41,085 bases of DNA from a filamentous cyanobacterium Phorm 6 (lineage in GTDB: Bacteria; Cyanobacteriota; Cyanobacteriia; Cyanobacteriales; Microcoleaceae): contig PVWI01000015.1 in NCBI GenBank assembly GCA_003003725.1, positions 1-41,085 on the forward strand, written 5' to 3'. Of the stretch, positions 1-8,986 are shown in pieces. Each line of letters begins with the position of its first letter. Within the stretch, counting starts at the first letter, position 1. The translations under genes and the position numbers were made by a program. The notes beneath the pieces were generated by a model. The model made no database searches and was not told the DNA's origin. It was given only the letters and a program-made list of their open reading frames with translations.

Positions 1-24
1 AGGCATGGCTGCTACTGGATAATG

Positions 25-58
25 CTTTTACGGTCACGCTACCACAAGACCGTAAAAG
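25..58. repeat. Perfect 11-bp inverted repeat (hairpin)
   Basis: The arms CTTTTACGGTC (25-35) and GACCGTAAAAG (48-58) are perfectly complementary around a 12-nt loop. It lies just past the stop of the minus-strand oxidoreductase gene, so it could be part of that gene's transcription end. No T-run follows it on either strand, so an intrinsic terminator is not demonstrated. Confidence 0.5.
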
Positions 59-148
59 ATGTCAAATGGGTTCTATAGAAAGAGTGACAATCCCAGACAA
101 ATAATTCTATACTTCATGAGCTATGCTTGTCTCCAGTATATTGATGTT

Positions 149-1171
149 TTATTTCTTGGTTGGATCGTCACTAACTTGAACGATTAACTTGCCAAAATTT
201 TCTCCTTGCAGTAAACCAATAAAGGCGTGGGGTGCATTTTCCAGCCCTTTTACAATGTCTTCTCTGTACTTCAGTTTTCCTGCCTGCAACCACTGAGACA
301 TATCATTGATAAACTCTTCGTGACGCTGCTGGTAATCGCCAACCAGAAACCCTTTGATCAGCGCACGTTTAACCAATAGCGGCATCAGATTAGGGCCGGG
401 AGGTGGAGTTTCGGCATTGTATTGGGAGATTAAACCTACTAAAGGAATTCTGGCTCCCAGATTAATCTGTTGCAAAACTGCTTCTAAAATTGGGCCAGCC
501 GTATGATCGACGTAGATATCAATTCCATTTGGGCACGCAGCTTTTAATGCTGAATTTAGGTCTTGAGTTTTGCGGTTAATGCAGGCATCAAATCCTAATT
601 GATTCACAACGTAATCGCATTTTTCATCACTGCCAACAATGCCTACTGCCCGACAATCCTTGATTTTGGCAATTTGACCGACAACTGCACCAACGGCACC
701 AGAAGCAGCAGAAACCACGATTGTTTCGCCGGCTTTGGGTTTGCCAATATCTAGCAGTGCAAAATAGGCTGTCATTCCAGGCATTCCGGTAATGCCTAAT
801 GCGTAAGAGATTGGTACTTGATTGGGGTCGAGTTTTGTCAAGGTTTCGGCTTGGGCGATCGCATAATCTTGCCAACCGCCATATCCCAGCACGAAGTCTC
901 CTGCTGAAAATTGGGGGTTGTTTGATTTCACTACTTGGCTGACAGTGCTCCCCACCATGACTTCGCCTAACTTTGCCGGAGTTGTGTAGGAGGCGCGATC
1001 GCTCATTCGCCCTCGCATATACGGATCGAGGGATAGGTAAATGGTGCTGCTGAGTATTTCTCCCTTTCCCGGTTCTGGAATTGCTGTTTCGACAACGGCA
1101 AAATTACTCTCTTTTGGTTCTCCCGTCGGATAACTTTTGAGCAGGATTTGTTGGTTCATTGATTTAGGCAT
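149..1171 (-). CDS. NADP-dependent oxidoreductase, MDR superfamily (PTGR/curcumin-reductase type)
   Basis: 340 aa, the usual length for zinc-independent medium-chain reductases that use NADPH to reduce the double bond of enones and quinone-like substrates in the cytoplasm. The N-terminal GroES-like domain shows the family signature SLDPYMRGRM (about residues 47-56). The Rossmann domain has the nucleotide-binding stretch SAASGAVGAVVGQIAK (about 154-169). The C-terminus ends GLLQGENFGKLIVQV, as in this family. The catalytic-zinc cysteines of alcohol dehydrogenases are absent. An AAAGGAG ribosome site sits 6 nt before the ATG, which fixes the start. The DUF6544-like gene lies 11 nt upstream on the same strand, so the two are probably co-transcribed. 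The physiological substrate cannot be read from the sequence; detoxification of lipid-derived aldehydes is a guess. Confidence 0.9.
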   Translation of the reverse strand: MPKSMNQQILLKSYPTGEPKESNFAVVETAIPEPGKGEILSSTIYLSLDPYMRGRMSDRASYTTPAKLGEVMVGSTVSQVVKSNNPQFSAGDFVLGYGGWQDYAIAQAETLTKLDPNQVPISYALGITGMPGMTAYFALLDIGKPKAGETIVVSAASGAVGAVVGQIAKIKDCRAVGIVGSDEKCDYVVNQLGFDACINRKTQDLNSALKAACPNGIDIYVDHTAGPILEAVLQQINLGARIPLVGLISQYNAETPPPGPNLMPLLVKRALIKGFLVGDYQQRHEEFINDMSQWLQAGKLKYREDIVKGLENAPHAFIGLLQGENFGKLIVQVSDDPTKK

Positions 1172-1182
1172 AAATGACTCCT

Positions 1183-1920
1183 TTATTGATAGATTGCTTT
1201 ATCGATCGAGCCGTGGAAGAATTCGCCCTCGGATTCAAATCGTTCACTGCCGAAGAACCATCCCCCCCGGAGTTGCGTCGGGATCGTATAGCCCTCAAAG
1301 GTGCCGATCTTCTCTACGATTCCACCAAAGTCGTTATATTGAAACGCGCCAGCGTCCGGATTGCCCCAGCGATCGACTTTGATCTGCTCCAAGACTCCCT
1401 GATTGGAAACCGTCAGGATAATCTTGGCCGGTTCTCCGAGTGCTGTGAAGGTTGCCTGAACTTGGGAAGCGCTCAACTCCGTCCAGATGATGTCAGGGTT
1501 GCAGAGGACAGATGGCAACCAGATGGACTCTGAGTGAACTCGTCCCACACACGATCGAGTGATATCCTCTCCGCTTCTTTGCATGGCATTCCACTTCGCT
1601 TCACCGACACCATCCACGATGCGATCGTCTCCCAAAATTGGTAAGCCATTCATCAAAGTAGTCACCTGCCAAATCATGCCTCGATCCCAGCAAATCACTT
1701 CTTCCGCTTTAAATGAATGCCAATGTTTTCCGAGTTTGATTTCGCCGTGCATCCACAGTCGAACGGCGGATGCGAGGGGTGTGCCGGGGGTGATCGCATT
1801 CTCCAAATAGCGGCGGGCTAGATTGGGAAGATTGATGAATGATTCAGGATTGAAGGGGCGATCGCTCTTCGGTGCTGATTCCCACAAATCGTCTAGAGAA
1901 ATTTCTGGGATTTTAGTCAT
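1183..1920 (-). CDS. DUF6544/DUF6920-like protein
   Basis: 245 aa, soluble, no signal peptide or membrane segment. The order 'LPNLARRYLENAITPGTPLA', then a basic strand 'MHGEIKLGKHWHSFKAEEVI', then 'FVW/MIWQVTTLMNGLPILGDDRIVDG' and a C-terminal 'PTQLRGGWFFGSERFESEG' matches my memory of the cyanobacterial and actinobacterial DUF6544/6920 family, whose function is unknown. It has many Trp and beta-strand-like stretches, in keeping with a lipocalin-like or barrel fold, which is only an inference. No clear Shine-Dalgarno sequence precedes the ATG. It is followed 11 nt later by the oxidoreductase gene, so a shared transcript is likely. Confidence 0.7.
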   Translation of the reverse strand: MTKIPEISLDDLWESAPKSDRPFNPESFINLPNLARRYLENAITPGTPLASAVRLWMHGEIKLGKHWHSFKAEEVICWDRGMIWQVTTLMNGLPILGDDRIVDGVGEAKWNAMQRSGEDITRSCVGRVHSESIWLPSVLCNPDIIWTELSASQVQATFTALGEPAKIILTVSNQGVLEQIKVDRWGNPDAGAFQYNDFGGIVEKIGTFEGYTIPTQLRGGWFFGSERFESEGEFFHGSIDKAIYQ

Positions 1921-2510
1921 GTTTTAAAAGGTGGAAAGGGCAAGATACAGCACTTTGCGCTGAAGGTTTGGTTAAAAATACGATGTATGTTACTCATTAA
2001 AAGCTTTTGGTTAAAAGAACTACCACAGAGGAAGCGTTCACAACTACGGCATTTTTTTTATTGATGCGCTTCTCTGCGCGTTAGGATATTATCTACAATA
2101 GCGATCGCATCATATATATATATGTATCCGTAGGCGGATATTCTCATTGCCCGTCAACTCAACAATCTAATCACAAGAAACAGAAGCGCAACTATCAGCA
2201 AGCCACCATAGAGCGTGAAAATGCGATCGGCGAACCACTTTGGCAAGCAGGAAATGTCGATGCAGGAGCAATGGGAATTCAAGTCGTAAGATCGATCTCC
2301 TGTAGGTTGGATTGACCCAAGAAATCAAACCCTTTCTTGTTGGCTACCCCGACTTTACTTTAGCGAGCGCGAGCGAAAATAAAGAAGACCTAATTTTCCT
2401 CAAATAGCTAATTGAGGCGGGGAAAATGAAAGTGGTTATAGATAGGCATTATCCATTGGAACAAACTGCTAGAGTATGCCTCCGTTCCGAGTGAACGCGG
2501 TTGTTAGCGC
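1921..2510. other. 590-bp intergenic region, no convincing gene
   Basis: This gap holds a GCGATCGC octamer at about 2101 followed by a (TA)n-rich stretch, and no start-to-stop frame with a ribosome site. On the minus strand a frame without a start codon runs to a stop at 2154 and ends in a hydrophobic stretch (LYGGLLIVALLFLVIRLL) after DISCLPKWFADRIFT. It could be the 3' remnant of a membrane protein gene, but I cannot name a parent. Nothing else was recognised. Confidence 0.5.
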
Positions 2511-3266
2511 TTAAGTGAGCTTTCGAGGGATTGCTCTTGCCTGTAGAATGGCACTTGGATCATCTGTCACAACTTTATTGTCAAATTCACCAACATCTAC
2601 TTCTAGAAAATCACACCATTGACTGCCTAATTTATTTACAAAGTCTACCAACGAACTAGGTGCTCTCTCACTGTAAACAGGTATCCAAAGGAGATTTGCA
2701 TAATCATTGCCTGGAATATCAACATAGTGATTGAGTGTTAAGTATACAAAGGCATCAATAGATGAGTAAGAATGAGTGAGAACTTCACATATTATACTTG
2801 TAATAAATCGAGGCTCAAGGGAAATAAAATCATCGTTTACTAGCAGAATAATTCCATGATTATTTGCAAAGTTTAATTCTTTTTTGGTTTCTTTAATTTG
2901 TTGATTAGCTTTTTTTAAGATTCGGCAAAGCGCAGGTCTGAACAAACGCAATAAGTCTTTTGAATACTCCTCTGGACATTCTGCACTGCGAAAGATTGCA
3001 CCAAAAGTCATCCGACCATCTGAAATATACTTCTCCAAAAGCTTAATGTGCTTATCTCGAAATGAGTCCGTTGTCCCAAAGTCAGTCTGCAATGTTTTTA
3101 GTTCAGCAATCACACTTTCATTGCGAAACAGATAATCTGCATTTTGGAATGAGGGATCTCCTGGAAGAATATCTGAAATCTTTTGCCCTCCAATATTTTG
3201 GACAAAACGATCAAAGGTTGTCTCAGTTGGCAATGCTGGCTTTTGAAGCCAATCAGGTAAATTCAT
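2511..3266 (-). CDS. Unknown protein with a possible PD-(D/E)XK-like motif
   Basis: 251 aa, not recognised. It is AT-richer than the glutathione S-transferase gene next to it and has no clear ribosome site, so it looks like an acquired gene. In the N-terminal part, D44 in 'NADYLF' followed by E55-L-K57 in 'VIAELKTL' has the spacing and hydrophobic context of the D...ExK core of PD-(D/E)XK nucleases. A Lys-rich helix (about 118-133) follows, then 'NNHGIILLVNDDF' and a C-terminal region rich in Trp, Tyr and Asp. A nuclease or defence-related role is only an inference from this motif; the fold was not tested. No methyltransferase or other partner lies nearby. Confidence 0.6.
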   Translation of the reverse strand: MNLPDWLQKPALPTETTFDRFVQNIGGQKISDILPGDPSFQNADYLFRNESVIAELKTLQTDFGTTDSFRDKHIKLLEKYISDGRMTFGAIFRSAECPEEYSKDLLRLFRPALCRILKKANQQIKETKKELNFANNHGIILLVNDDFISLEPRFITSIICEVLTHSYSSIDAFVYLTLNHYVDIPGNDYANLLWIPVYSERAPSSLVDFVNKLGSQWCDFLEVDVGEFDNKVVTDDPSAILQARAIPRKLT

Positions 3267-3480
3267 TAGATTTTTAAGTGAGAGCTAACTTATAATTATG
3301 CGGCAACTGCGGTTCAATTCTTGTTTTAATGGAACATTACCGCAGCTTTTATTACAGGGTCAATGCGATCGCCTCAACAATAGAAAGTGTGATGATGTCA
3401 AAGGCATCACAGACTTTCCAGCATTATTAACAATCGTTTCGGGCTGAACGCTTCACCTCAGTTTATGAAAGGATTTCCAC

Positions 3481-4152
3481 TTAATTCAGCAGCTCGTATG
3501 CCCCGCCACGTTCTAATGCACGGCGGTATGCGGGACGCCCGTGAATGCGATCGAGAAAGCCCATCAGTTTCGGTCGGCTGCTGTCCAACCCTACCTGTGC
3601 AGCCGCCGCCTCCAATGGAAAGCTCATCTGAATATCGGCTGCGGTGAACTCACTACCAACAAACCATAAGCTTTTCTCAAGTTCTACTTCTACATAACCC
3701 AGATGCAGGGCGATTTGAGGATCAATGAACGATTTATTGACGCGAGCCACAATTGCCCGCGCGATGGGTCGAGCGAAAAACGGCATCGGACTTGTTTCGA
3801 CTTGGTTAAAGACTAGCTTCAACACTAGCGGGGGCATCGCAGAGCCTTCAGCATAATGCAGCCAGTAGATGTATCGCAACCGTTCCGGCGTGCCCAGCTC
3901 TGGAGCGAGTCGTCCGCCACCGTAACGGTCAACTAAGTATTCGACGATCGCACCGGATTCAGCCAGAGTCAGCGCACCATCGGTAATCACCGGAGACTTA
4001 CCCAGTGGATGCACTGCACGCAGCGACGCGGGAGCGAGCATTGTTTTCGGATCGCGCTCGTAGCGCTTGACTTCATACTCTACGTCGAGTTCCTCTAGCA
4101 GCCAGAGCACTCGCTGGGAGCGAGAGTTGTTCAAATGGTGGACAGTAATCAT
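3481..4152 (-). CDS. Glutathione S-transferase family protein
   Basis: 223 aa. The N-terminal thioredoxin-like domain begins MITVHHLNNSRSQRVLWLLEE, with a Ser in the usual catalytic region (NNSRSQR, residues 8-14). It continues to the glutathione-binding elements 'HPLGKSPVI' and 'LAESGAIVEYL'. The all-helical C-terminal domain contains 'FTAADIQMSFPLEAA', the usual N-capping box region. GSTs conjugate or reduce electrophiles with glutathione in the cytoplasm. The gene is richer in G+C than the unknown gene downstream of it. The ribosome site is weak (GAGAAG). It ends 3' of a decayed Mg2+-ATPase fragment on the same strand. Confidence 0.92.
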   Translation of the reverse strand: MITVHHLNNSRSQRVLWLLEELDVEYEVKRYERDPKTMLAPASLRAVHPLGKSPVITDGALTLAESGAIVEYLVDRYGGGRLAPELGTPERLRYIYWLHYAEGSAMPPLVLKLVFNQVETSPMPFFARPIARAIVARVNKSFIDPQIALHLGYVEVELEKSLWFVGSEFTAADIQMSFPLEAAAAQVGLDSSRPKLMGFLDRIHGRPAYRRALERGGAYELLN

Positions 4153-4200
4153 GTTTTTCTTCTCAGCTTACAAGACTTTGATGCGTTGAATTGTGAATGC

Positions 4201-4470
4201 TCAAGAGTGGATGTGTTGATAAAAAACTCGTTTAACAGTTTCTGCACAGAGGATGTAAAGTCCGACAATTGCCGCCAGCACCAACAGGAATTCGAGCGGC
4301 AAAGATTGGAATCCCAGTAAACTTGCAAGCGGAGTATAGGGAAGAAATAGTGCGATCATGACGATCGCGATCGTTGACATCAACAAATACTTTCCCGGCT
4401 TGCTTGTGAGAATCGATTGTCGCGTCCGAATCACCAGCACAATCATGGATGCAGAAATCACCGATTCCAT
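4201..4470 (-). pseudogene. 3' fragment of a MgtA-type Mg2+ P-ATPase gene
   Basis: The 89-aa frame from MESVISASMIV to FYQHIHS corresponds to the last three membrane helices of the intact 838-aa Mg2+-type ATPase at 29058-31574. The DNA of the two copies is about 94% identical by eye over 260 bp. The homology stops abruptly at the Met codon. Upstream there is an in-frame TAA and unrelated sequence, so the ATPase body, with the phosphorylation and ATP sites, is missing. An overlapping frame (VSQMWIQWTATISFLI) reads into it from upstream, but I cannot assign it. It cannot be a working pump. It is one of several partial second copies in this window. Confidence 0.85.
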
Positions 4471-4530
4471 AGATTAAAAAACTGATCGTTGCAGTCCACT
4501 GAATCCACATCTGACTCACCTGTATTTTTA

Positions 4531-4638
4531 ACAGTTGACAGTTGACAGTTGAGAGTTGACAGCGAAGTTTTTAGGCTGGGGCTTAAATCCCCTACCTAAA
4601 AACAATCCACCTAAAGGTGGGGGCTTAAATCCCCTGTG
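4531..4638. repeat. 108-bp interspersed repeat, copy A
   Basis: It begins with ACAGTTG heptamers in tandem, then a hairpin (TTTTTAGG..GGGGCTTAAATCCCC..CCTAAAAA), then a second GGGGGCTTAAATCCCC box. A copy of equal length and the same orientation lies at 28431-28538. Copy A lies between the H+-ATPase gene end and the mgtA fragment. No protein is encoded. Confidence 0.85.
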
Positions 4639-4732
4639 CTTTGATGCTTGTGAAAATAGCTGTATAGATCAACTGGGTATTGTTTGGTTTCTACCGCCTC
4701 TGCCAGTGAATTTAGCAGTCGATTTCGCCGGC

Positions 4733-7234
4733 TCAAGCTGTTTTGATAGAATTTGTTTGGCTCGATCTCCGTGGCATTAAAAGCCGATAAGCGAGCAGTT
4801 TCACGCAGTCATTCACGATAAACCACGCCAGCGCATAGCCCCAAACGAACAGTGCCCAACCCCAGCCAAGGGGTGTCATAAATAGCCCATAAACTGCGAT
4901 TACCGTCGCCACAGCTTGCGTCCCGAATACTGCCATCAATAAAATGCGTGCGGGACGAATTGACCAAAATGGGCCGCGTGTGCGCGTCAGGAAGATCGTC
5001 AGATGTCCCGCTACAGATAGCTTCAAATACATCAAGGTTTGAATGTGATCGCGATCGAGATGAAAGATGCGCTCCCCAATATAAAACAAGCCGAACGCGG
5101 CGACGACCCCGATCGCACCCAGAACTGTAGAAATCGCTAACACTAGGCGCATATCCCAAGCTTCAGGCTGATTGCGGTATTGCACATTATCATAGGCGAT
5201 CGACAAAATAGCACCATCATTAAGCAATGCCAGGATCACAATCATCACTGCGGTGACTGGGTAAAAGTTAAACACCAAAATCGCCAACGTCATCAGCAAC
5301 AAGACGCGCAGTGTCTCAGCGATGCGATAGATGGCGTAGCTGTTCATCCGTTGGAAAATGCGGCGACTCTCCTTGATCGCATCAATAATCACGGACAGTC
5401 CGGGCGTTGTCAGCACGATCGAAGCCGCAGCCCGCGCCGCATCTGTTGCACCCGAAACAGCGATGCCGCAATCAGCCTTCTTCAATGCAGGGGCATCATT
5501 GACTCCATCGCCCGTCATTCCCACAATGTGATTCTGTTTTTGCAGCACATCGACAATGTGGAACTTATGTTCGGGGAACACTTGAGCGAAACCATCCGCA
5601 TTTTCGATCAACTGTGTGACTGTCGCAGTTTCTTGCTGCTTTGAATCGCCTAGCCCACTTGCATCGAGAATGTTTGTGCCAAGTCCCAACTTCTTAGCGG
5701 TTTCTTGCGCGATCGCAATGGCATCGCCTGTCACCATCTTGATTTTGATGCCCATCTTGACTGCGCTGGCGATCGTTGATTCAGCATCATCCCAAGGCGG
5801 ATCAAACAGCGGTAACACACCCATAAATTGCCATTGATCATCTTTCTCCGATCGCGCCACACCCAATGAGCGAAAGCCGCGTTTTGCAAAGTCGTTGACC
5901 GCCTTATCAACATCAGGCTTCACCTGGTCAGCATTCTTTGACAAGGCTAGAATCACCTGTGGCGCGCCTTTCGTCACTTTGAACGTTTTGCCATCCGCGT
6001 CCTTCACCGTTGCCTCAGTGCGCTTGTGAACCGGGTCAAAGGGGGTGAAGTGAACAGTCTTGTAAGTCTTTAATGAATCCTGATCTTTGAGTCCGTCTAG
6101 AACAGCGAGATCGATCGTGTCGTCATTGTCTGCACTTGATGCCAGTGCGCCATTAAAAATCACTTGATCAGCGGGAATATTGTTGACACTGAATGGATCG
6201 CCCAAAGTCAGCTTGTTCTGGGTCAGAGTGCCAGTTTTATCCGCGCATAACACGTCCACACCAGCCAATTCCTCGATCGCCACCAACCGACTAACGATCG
6301 CTTTTTTCTGAGAAAGTTTCCGTGCACCAACTGCCATCGTCACCGATAACACCGTTGGCATCGCCACAGGAATCGAGGCAACAGTCAGCACCAAAGCAAA
6401 CTGTAACGTTTCGAGGATAGGGTCATGACGGAACAGCGCAACAGTAATAATCAAGGTCACCAATACAAGCGCGAGGAGGATTAGATAGTTGCCAATCTTG
6501 AGCACTGCCTTTTGAAAATGGCTGTCCGTGTGAGCTTCCTGCACCAGTTGTGCCGTCTTGCCGAAATAGGTTTTGGCGCCTGTGGCATAAACCAGCGCGT
6601 TACTCTCACCCCGACGCACGATCGAGCCAGAGAATACCGCGTCGCCAGAGTTGCGTGTAGCGGGTAGGGATTCACCCGTCAGTGTGGATTGGTCGATCGA
6701 CATTGAATCGCCATCTAACAAGCGGGCATCGGCTGGCACAATGTTGCCCAAGCGCAGCCGAATCACATCGCCCGGAACCAGTTCACGCGCTGGTATAGTC
6801 GCCCATTGCCCATCACGTTTCACCTGAGTCTGAGTTGCAAGTTTAGCCTTCAAAGCCTCGATCGCATTGCCTGCTTGACGCTCCTCCCAAAAGCCGACTA
6901 CCGCATTAGCCAACAGTAAAACGAGAATGATAAAGAAATCTGCCCAGTGTTGCACCACGCCTGACAAAATCACGGCGACTTCGATCATCCACGGAATCGG
7001 ACCCCAGAAATAGCTGAGAAATTTTAGGAGTGGGTTAGTCTTCTTTTCCTCAATCTCGTTCGGTCCATTTTCAGTCAGGCGCTTTTTTGCTTCTGCTTGC
7101 CGGAGACCATCGGGTGACGACTCTAATCTTTTCTGCACTTCTGGTAGCGGCAGAGTTTTCAAATCATCCTTGGCATCGGGCTGCGCTTTGGGATCTTTGG
7201 GCGCTTTAAGAGCTTTGGTACTGGGTTTCATCAT
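4733..7234 (-). CDS. Plasma-membrane H+-ATPase type P-ATPase (P3A)
   Basis: 833 aa, close to fungal and plant proton pumps in layout but without a long regulatory C-terminus. The N-terminal region is Lys/Pro/Asp-rich. Two helices follow from about residue 80, then the actuator loop with LTGES (about 186-190), then M3-M4 with 'ASIPVAMPTVLS'. The phosphorylated Asp is D332 in ADKTGTLTQN. The ATP domain has KGAP, MVTGD and MTGDGVNDAPALKKAD. Six helices form the C-terminal half. These pumps use ATP to export H+ and build a membrane potential. AAGGA lies 6 nt before the first of two adjacent ATG codons. The polyphosphate kinase gene ends 53 nt upstream on the same strand, so the two are probably one operon joining polyphosphate-based nucleotide supply to ion pumping. 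Proton specificity is inferred from family features. Confidence 0.93.
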   Translation of the reverse strand: MMKPSTKALKAPKDPKAQPDAKDDLKTLPLPEVQKRLESSPDGLRQAEAKKRLTENGPNEIEEKKTNPLLKFLSYFWGPIPWMIEVAVILSGVVQHWADFFIILVLLLANAVVGFWEERQAGNAIEALKAKLATQTQVKRDGQWATIPARELVPGDVIRLRLGNIVPADARLLDGDSMSIDQSTLTGESLPATRNSGDAVFSGSIVRRGESNALVYATGAKTYFGKTAQLVQEAHTDSHFQKAVLKIGNYLILLALVLVTLIITVALFRHDPILETLQFALVLTVASIPVAMPTVLSVTMAVGARKLSQKKAIVSRLVAIEELAGVDVLCADKTGTLTQNKLTLGDPFSVNNIPADQVIFNGALASSADNDDTIDLAVLDGLKDQDSLKTYKTVHFTPFDPVHKRTEATVKDADGKTFKVTKGAPQVILALSKNADQVKPDVDKAVNDFAKRGFRSLGVARSEKDDQWQFMGVLPLFDPPWDDAESTIASAVKMGIKIKMVTGDAIAIAQETAKKLGLGTNILDASGLGDSKQQETATVTQLIENADGFAQVFPEHKFHIVDVLQKQNHIVGMTGDGVNDAPALKKADCGIAVSGATDAARAAASIVLTTPGLSVIIDAIKESRRIFQRMNSYAIYRIAETLRVLLLMTLAILVFNFYPVTAVMIVILALLNDGAILSIAYDNVQYRNQPEAWDMRLVLAISTVLGAIGVVAAFGLFYIGERIFHLDRDHIQTLMYLKLSVAGHLTIFLTRTRGPFWSIRPARILLMAVFGTQAVATVIAVYGLFMTPLGWGWALFVWGYALAWFIVNDCVKLLAYRLLMPRRSSQTNSIKTA

Positions 7235-7287
7235 GGATCTTCCTTTTGTTTTTACTACCGTCAGCTTTATTGAAAGGATTGCCGTCT

Positions 7288-8220
7288 TCAGCTCTCGCTC
7301 TCAAGCATTACCTTCGCTTGCAAAAGTTCCAGGTGTTGTGCCTCACTGACCTTGGGATAGTGAAGATTGAGTTCCTTTAATTGGGCATAAATAATGCCTG
7401 CTACAGCAAGGCGCGTAAACCATTTATGATCGGCTGAGATGATGTGCCAAGGTGCCCATTCTGTGCTGGTGTGATTGAACATATCTTCGTAAACAGTCAT
7501 GTAGTCATCCCAAAAGGTGCGCTCCTTCGCATCATTGGTGGAGAATTTCCAGTTTTTCTCAGGTCGATAGATTCGTTCTAGAAAGCGTTCTTTCTGTTCT
7601 TCTTTAGAGACATTCAAGAAAAATTTGAGGATAATAGTCCCGTTGCTGACCAGATATTTCTCGAACTTGTTGATTTCCTCAAAGCGATCTTTCCAAATGT
7701 GTTTGTCTATTAAACTAGGTGGAAGTTGTCGCTGAGCTAGAATTTCTGGATGGACTCGCGTTATTAATATCTCCTCGTAGTAAGAGCGGTTAAAAATGCC
7801 AATTTTTCCCCGTTCTGGTAGGGCTTTAGAACATCGCCACAAATAGTCATGATCCAACTCTTCTGTAGACGGAGCTTTAAAGCTATGCACTTGGCACCCC
7901 TGGGGATTGATACCAGACATGACGTGCTTGATAGTGCTATCTTTACCCGCCGCGTCCATCGCTTGAAAAATAATCAGCAACGAGTAAGTATTTTGGGCAT
8001 AAAGCATATCTTGGTAATGTTTTAAAGCCTCAATCACTTCCTGCAAGTCACTTTTAGAGTCCGACTTCTTCAGATAATGGGCTTTATAACCTGGGTCGTA
8101 GTCTTTAGCCAGGGAAATTTTCTGCCCTGGCGGCACAATCAAGGGACGCATAAATTCGGCATGACTTTTGGTGTCAAATAGATTTAACGATGAATCTTTC
8201 TGGTTATGGTGTTTGGTCAT
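7288..8220 (-). CDS. Polyphosphate kinase 2 family protein (PPK2)
   Basis: 310 aa, one PPK2 domain. It has a Walker A-like loop 'FQAMDAAGKDSTIKHVM' (85-101), a Walker B-like segment 'GIFNRSYYEE' (141-150), and an Arg-rich lid region around 'KERFLERIYRPEKNWKF'. PPK2 enzymes move phosphate between polyphosphate and nucleotides (ADP/ATP, AMP/ADP or GDP/GTP) in the cytoplasm. The single domain of about 300 aa with this lid suggests class I or III; the preferred direction cannot be read from the sequence. The H+-ATPase gene follows 53 nt downstream. A paralogous 3' end of about 40 codons survives at 19934-20056. Its upstream gap is crowded with inserted elements, so its promoter may now be displaced. 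Confidence 0.93.
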   Translation of the reverse strand: MTKHHNQKDSSLNLFDTKSHAEFMRPLIVPPGQKISLAKDYDPGYKAHYLKKSDSKSDLQEVIEALKHYQDMLYAQNTYSLLIIFQAMDAAGKDSTIKHVMSGINPQGCQVHSFKAPSTEELDHDYLWRCSKALPERGKIGIFNRSYYEEILITRVHPEILAQRQLPPSLIDKHIWKDRFEEINKFEKYLVSNGTIILKFFLNVSKEEQKERFLERIYRPEKNWKFSTNDAKERTFWDDYMTVYEDMFNHTSTEWAPWHIISADHKWFTRLAVAGIIYAQLKELNLHYPKVSEAQHLELLQAKVMLESES

Positions 8221-8280
8221 TTTTGGTATTCATGGCTATAATCCTGTGTAGTGTTGATGGTGCTGGGCTACTAACGGGAA

Positions 8281-8758
8281 GTGAGTTTTTTGACACTCCC
8301 CAACTATCGAGGTATGGGGATTTTTAATTCAGCGACTGACCTTTAAATGTTGCGTCCTTACGGCAATATTTAAATTTCTTATCCGTAAAAAATTACCAAT
8401 TAACGAGTCTGATTCGCAGCCATCCCAGAGGGTCTATCTCCACTCATGGTACTAGGATGTTGATAAGAAGAGTTCGGGATAGCCCTACCCTACTTAACAA
8501 AAAGAAAATTATTTTGTTTACTAGATTTGGAACTGTTTTGTTTAGTCCCTGACTGTTTATAGAGTTCTCGCCGCTCTGCGTCCCCGGTTTATGCCTAAAA
8601 GTGTGTATTAGTCTCTGTTTTACTTCGGGCAAAATAGTTTACCCTCGACTATTCTAGTCTACCACAAAAACCAGCAATTACTGGATCTTTGGGAATAGAT
8701 TTAAGAAATTAAAGCCGTTCTAGAAGGACGAGATTTTAAACCCAAATTTGTGATAAAT
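8281..8758. mobile_element. IS200/IS605-like remnant without transposase (copy 1)
   Basis: One end (8281-8322) has GTGAG, T-run, GACACTCC and a small hairpin (CCCCAACTATCGAGGTATGGGG). The other (about 8710-8758) has AAAGCCGTTCTAGAAGGACG, then a T-run and an AAACCCAAATTTGTGATAAA tail. The same two ends, in the same orientation, bound 36210-36517. Such hairpin ends are typical of IS200/IS605 elements in cyanobacteria. No tnpA or tnpB frame lies between them, so this is a deletion derivative or passenger form. The family assignment is from memory of such ends. Confidence 0.45.
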
Positions 8759-8811
8759 CTCCTAGTTGAAGAGTTTCGATAATTCAAACCTGTTGATAAC
8801 TAGAACTTGCT

Positions 8812-8967
8812 GACGATATGTCAATACGGTTTACTTAAGACGATCTCCCTGGCACACCCCTTAAAAAGGGGGGGACAAGAATGCCCTCAAAGTCCCCCTT
8901 CTTAAGGGGGATTTAGGGGGATCTCCAGGGCATAAATATGTTAAGTGAACCGTATTGGACGATATGT
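8812..8967. mobile_element. MITE with 10-bp target site duplication (copy 1)
   Basis: The element proper is 8822-8957 (136 bp). Its terminal inverted repeats are CAATACGGTTTACTTAA and TTAAGTGAACCGTATTG, with one mismatch. It is flanked by exact direct repeats GACGATATGT at 8812-8821 and 8958-8967. The interior consists of G/C-run hairpins (CCCCTTAAAAAGGGGGGG, CCCCCTTCTTAAGGGGG). It has no coding capacity, so it must have been moved in trans. The perfect duplication points to a fairly recent insertion. Confidence 0.9.
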
Positions 8968-8986
8968 TACATTTTGTGTTGTTAAC

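Noticed and set aside
2480-3460. Possible integron attC sites around the unknown gene and the GST gene (CTAACAACCG... and TTAACAATCG...)
   Set aside because: Only left-half-like pieces are visible; I could not find the matching right halves (GTTRRRY with paired inner boxes), and no integrase is near.
4556-4780. Plus-strand 74-codon frame between the mgtA fragment and the H+-ATPase
   Set aside because: It consists largely of the 108-bp repeat and the antisense of the ATPase end.
5180-5644. 154-codon plus-strand frame inside the H+-ATPase gene
   Set aside because: Antisense to a well-supported P-ATPase with intact motifs; low-complexity His/Gln/Asp composition and no family signature.
8444-8632. 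62-codon frame inside the first IS605-like remnant
   Set aside because: No similarity to transposase or accessory proteins and no ribosome site; the region is mobile-element debris.
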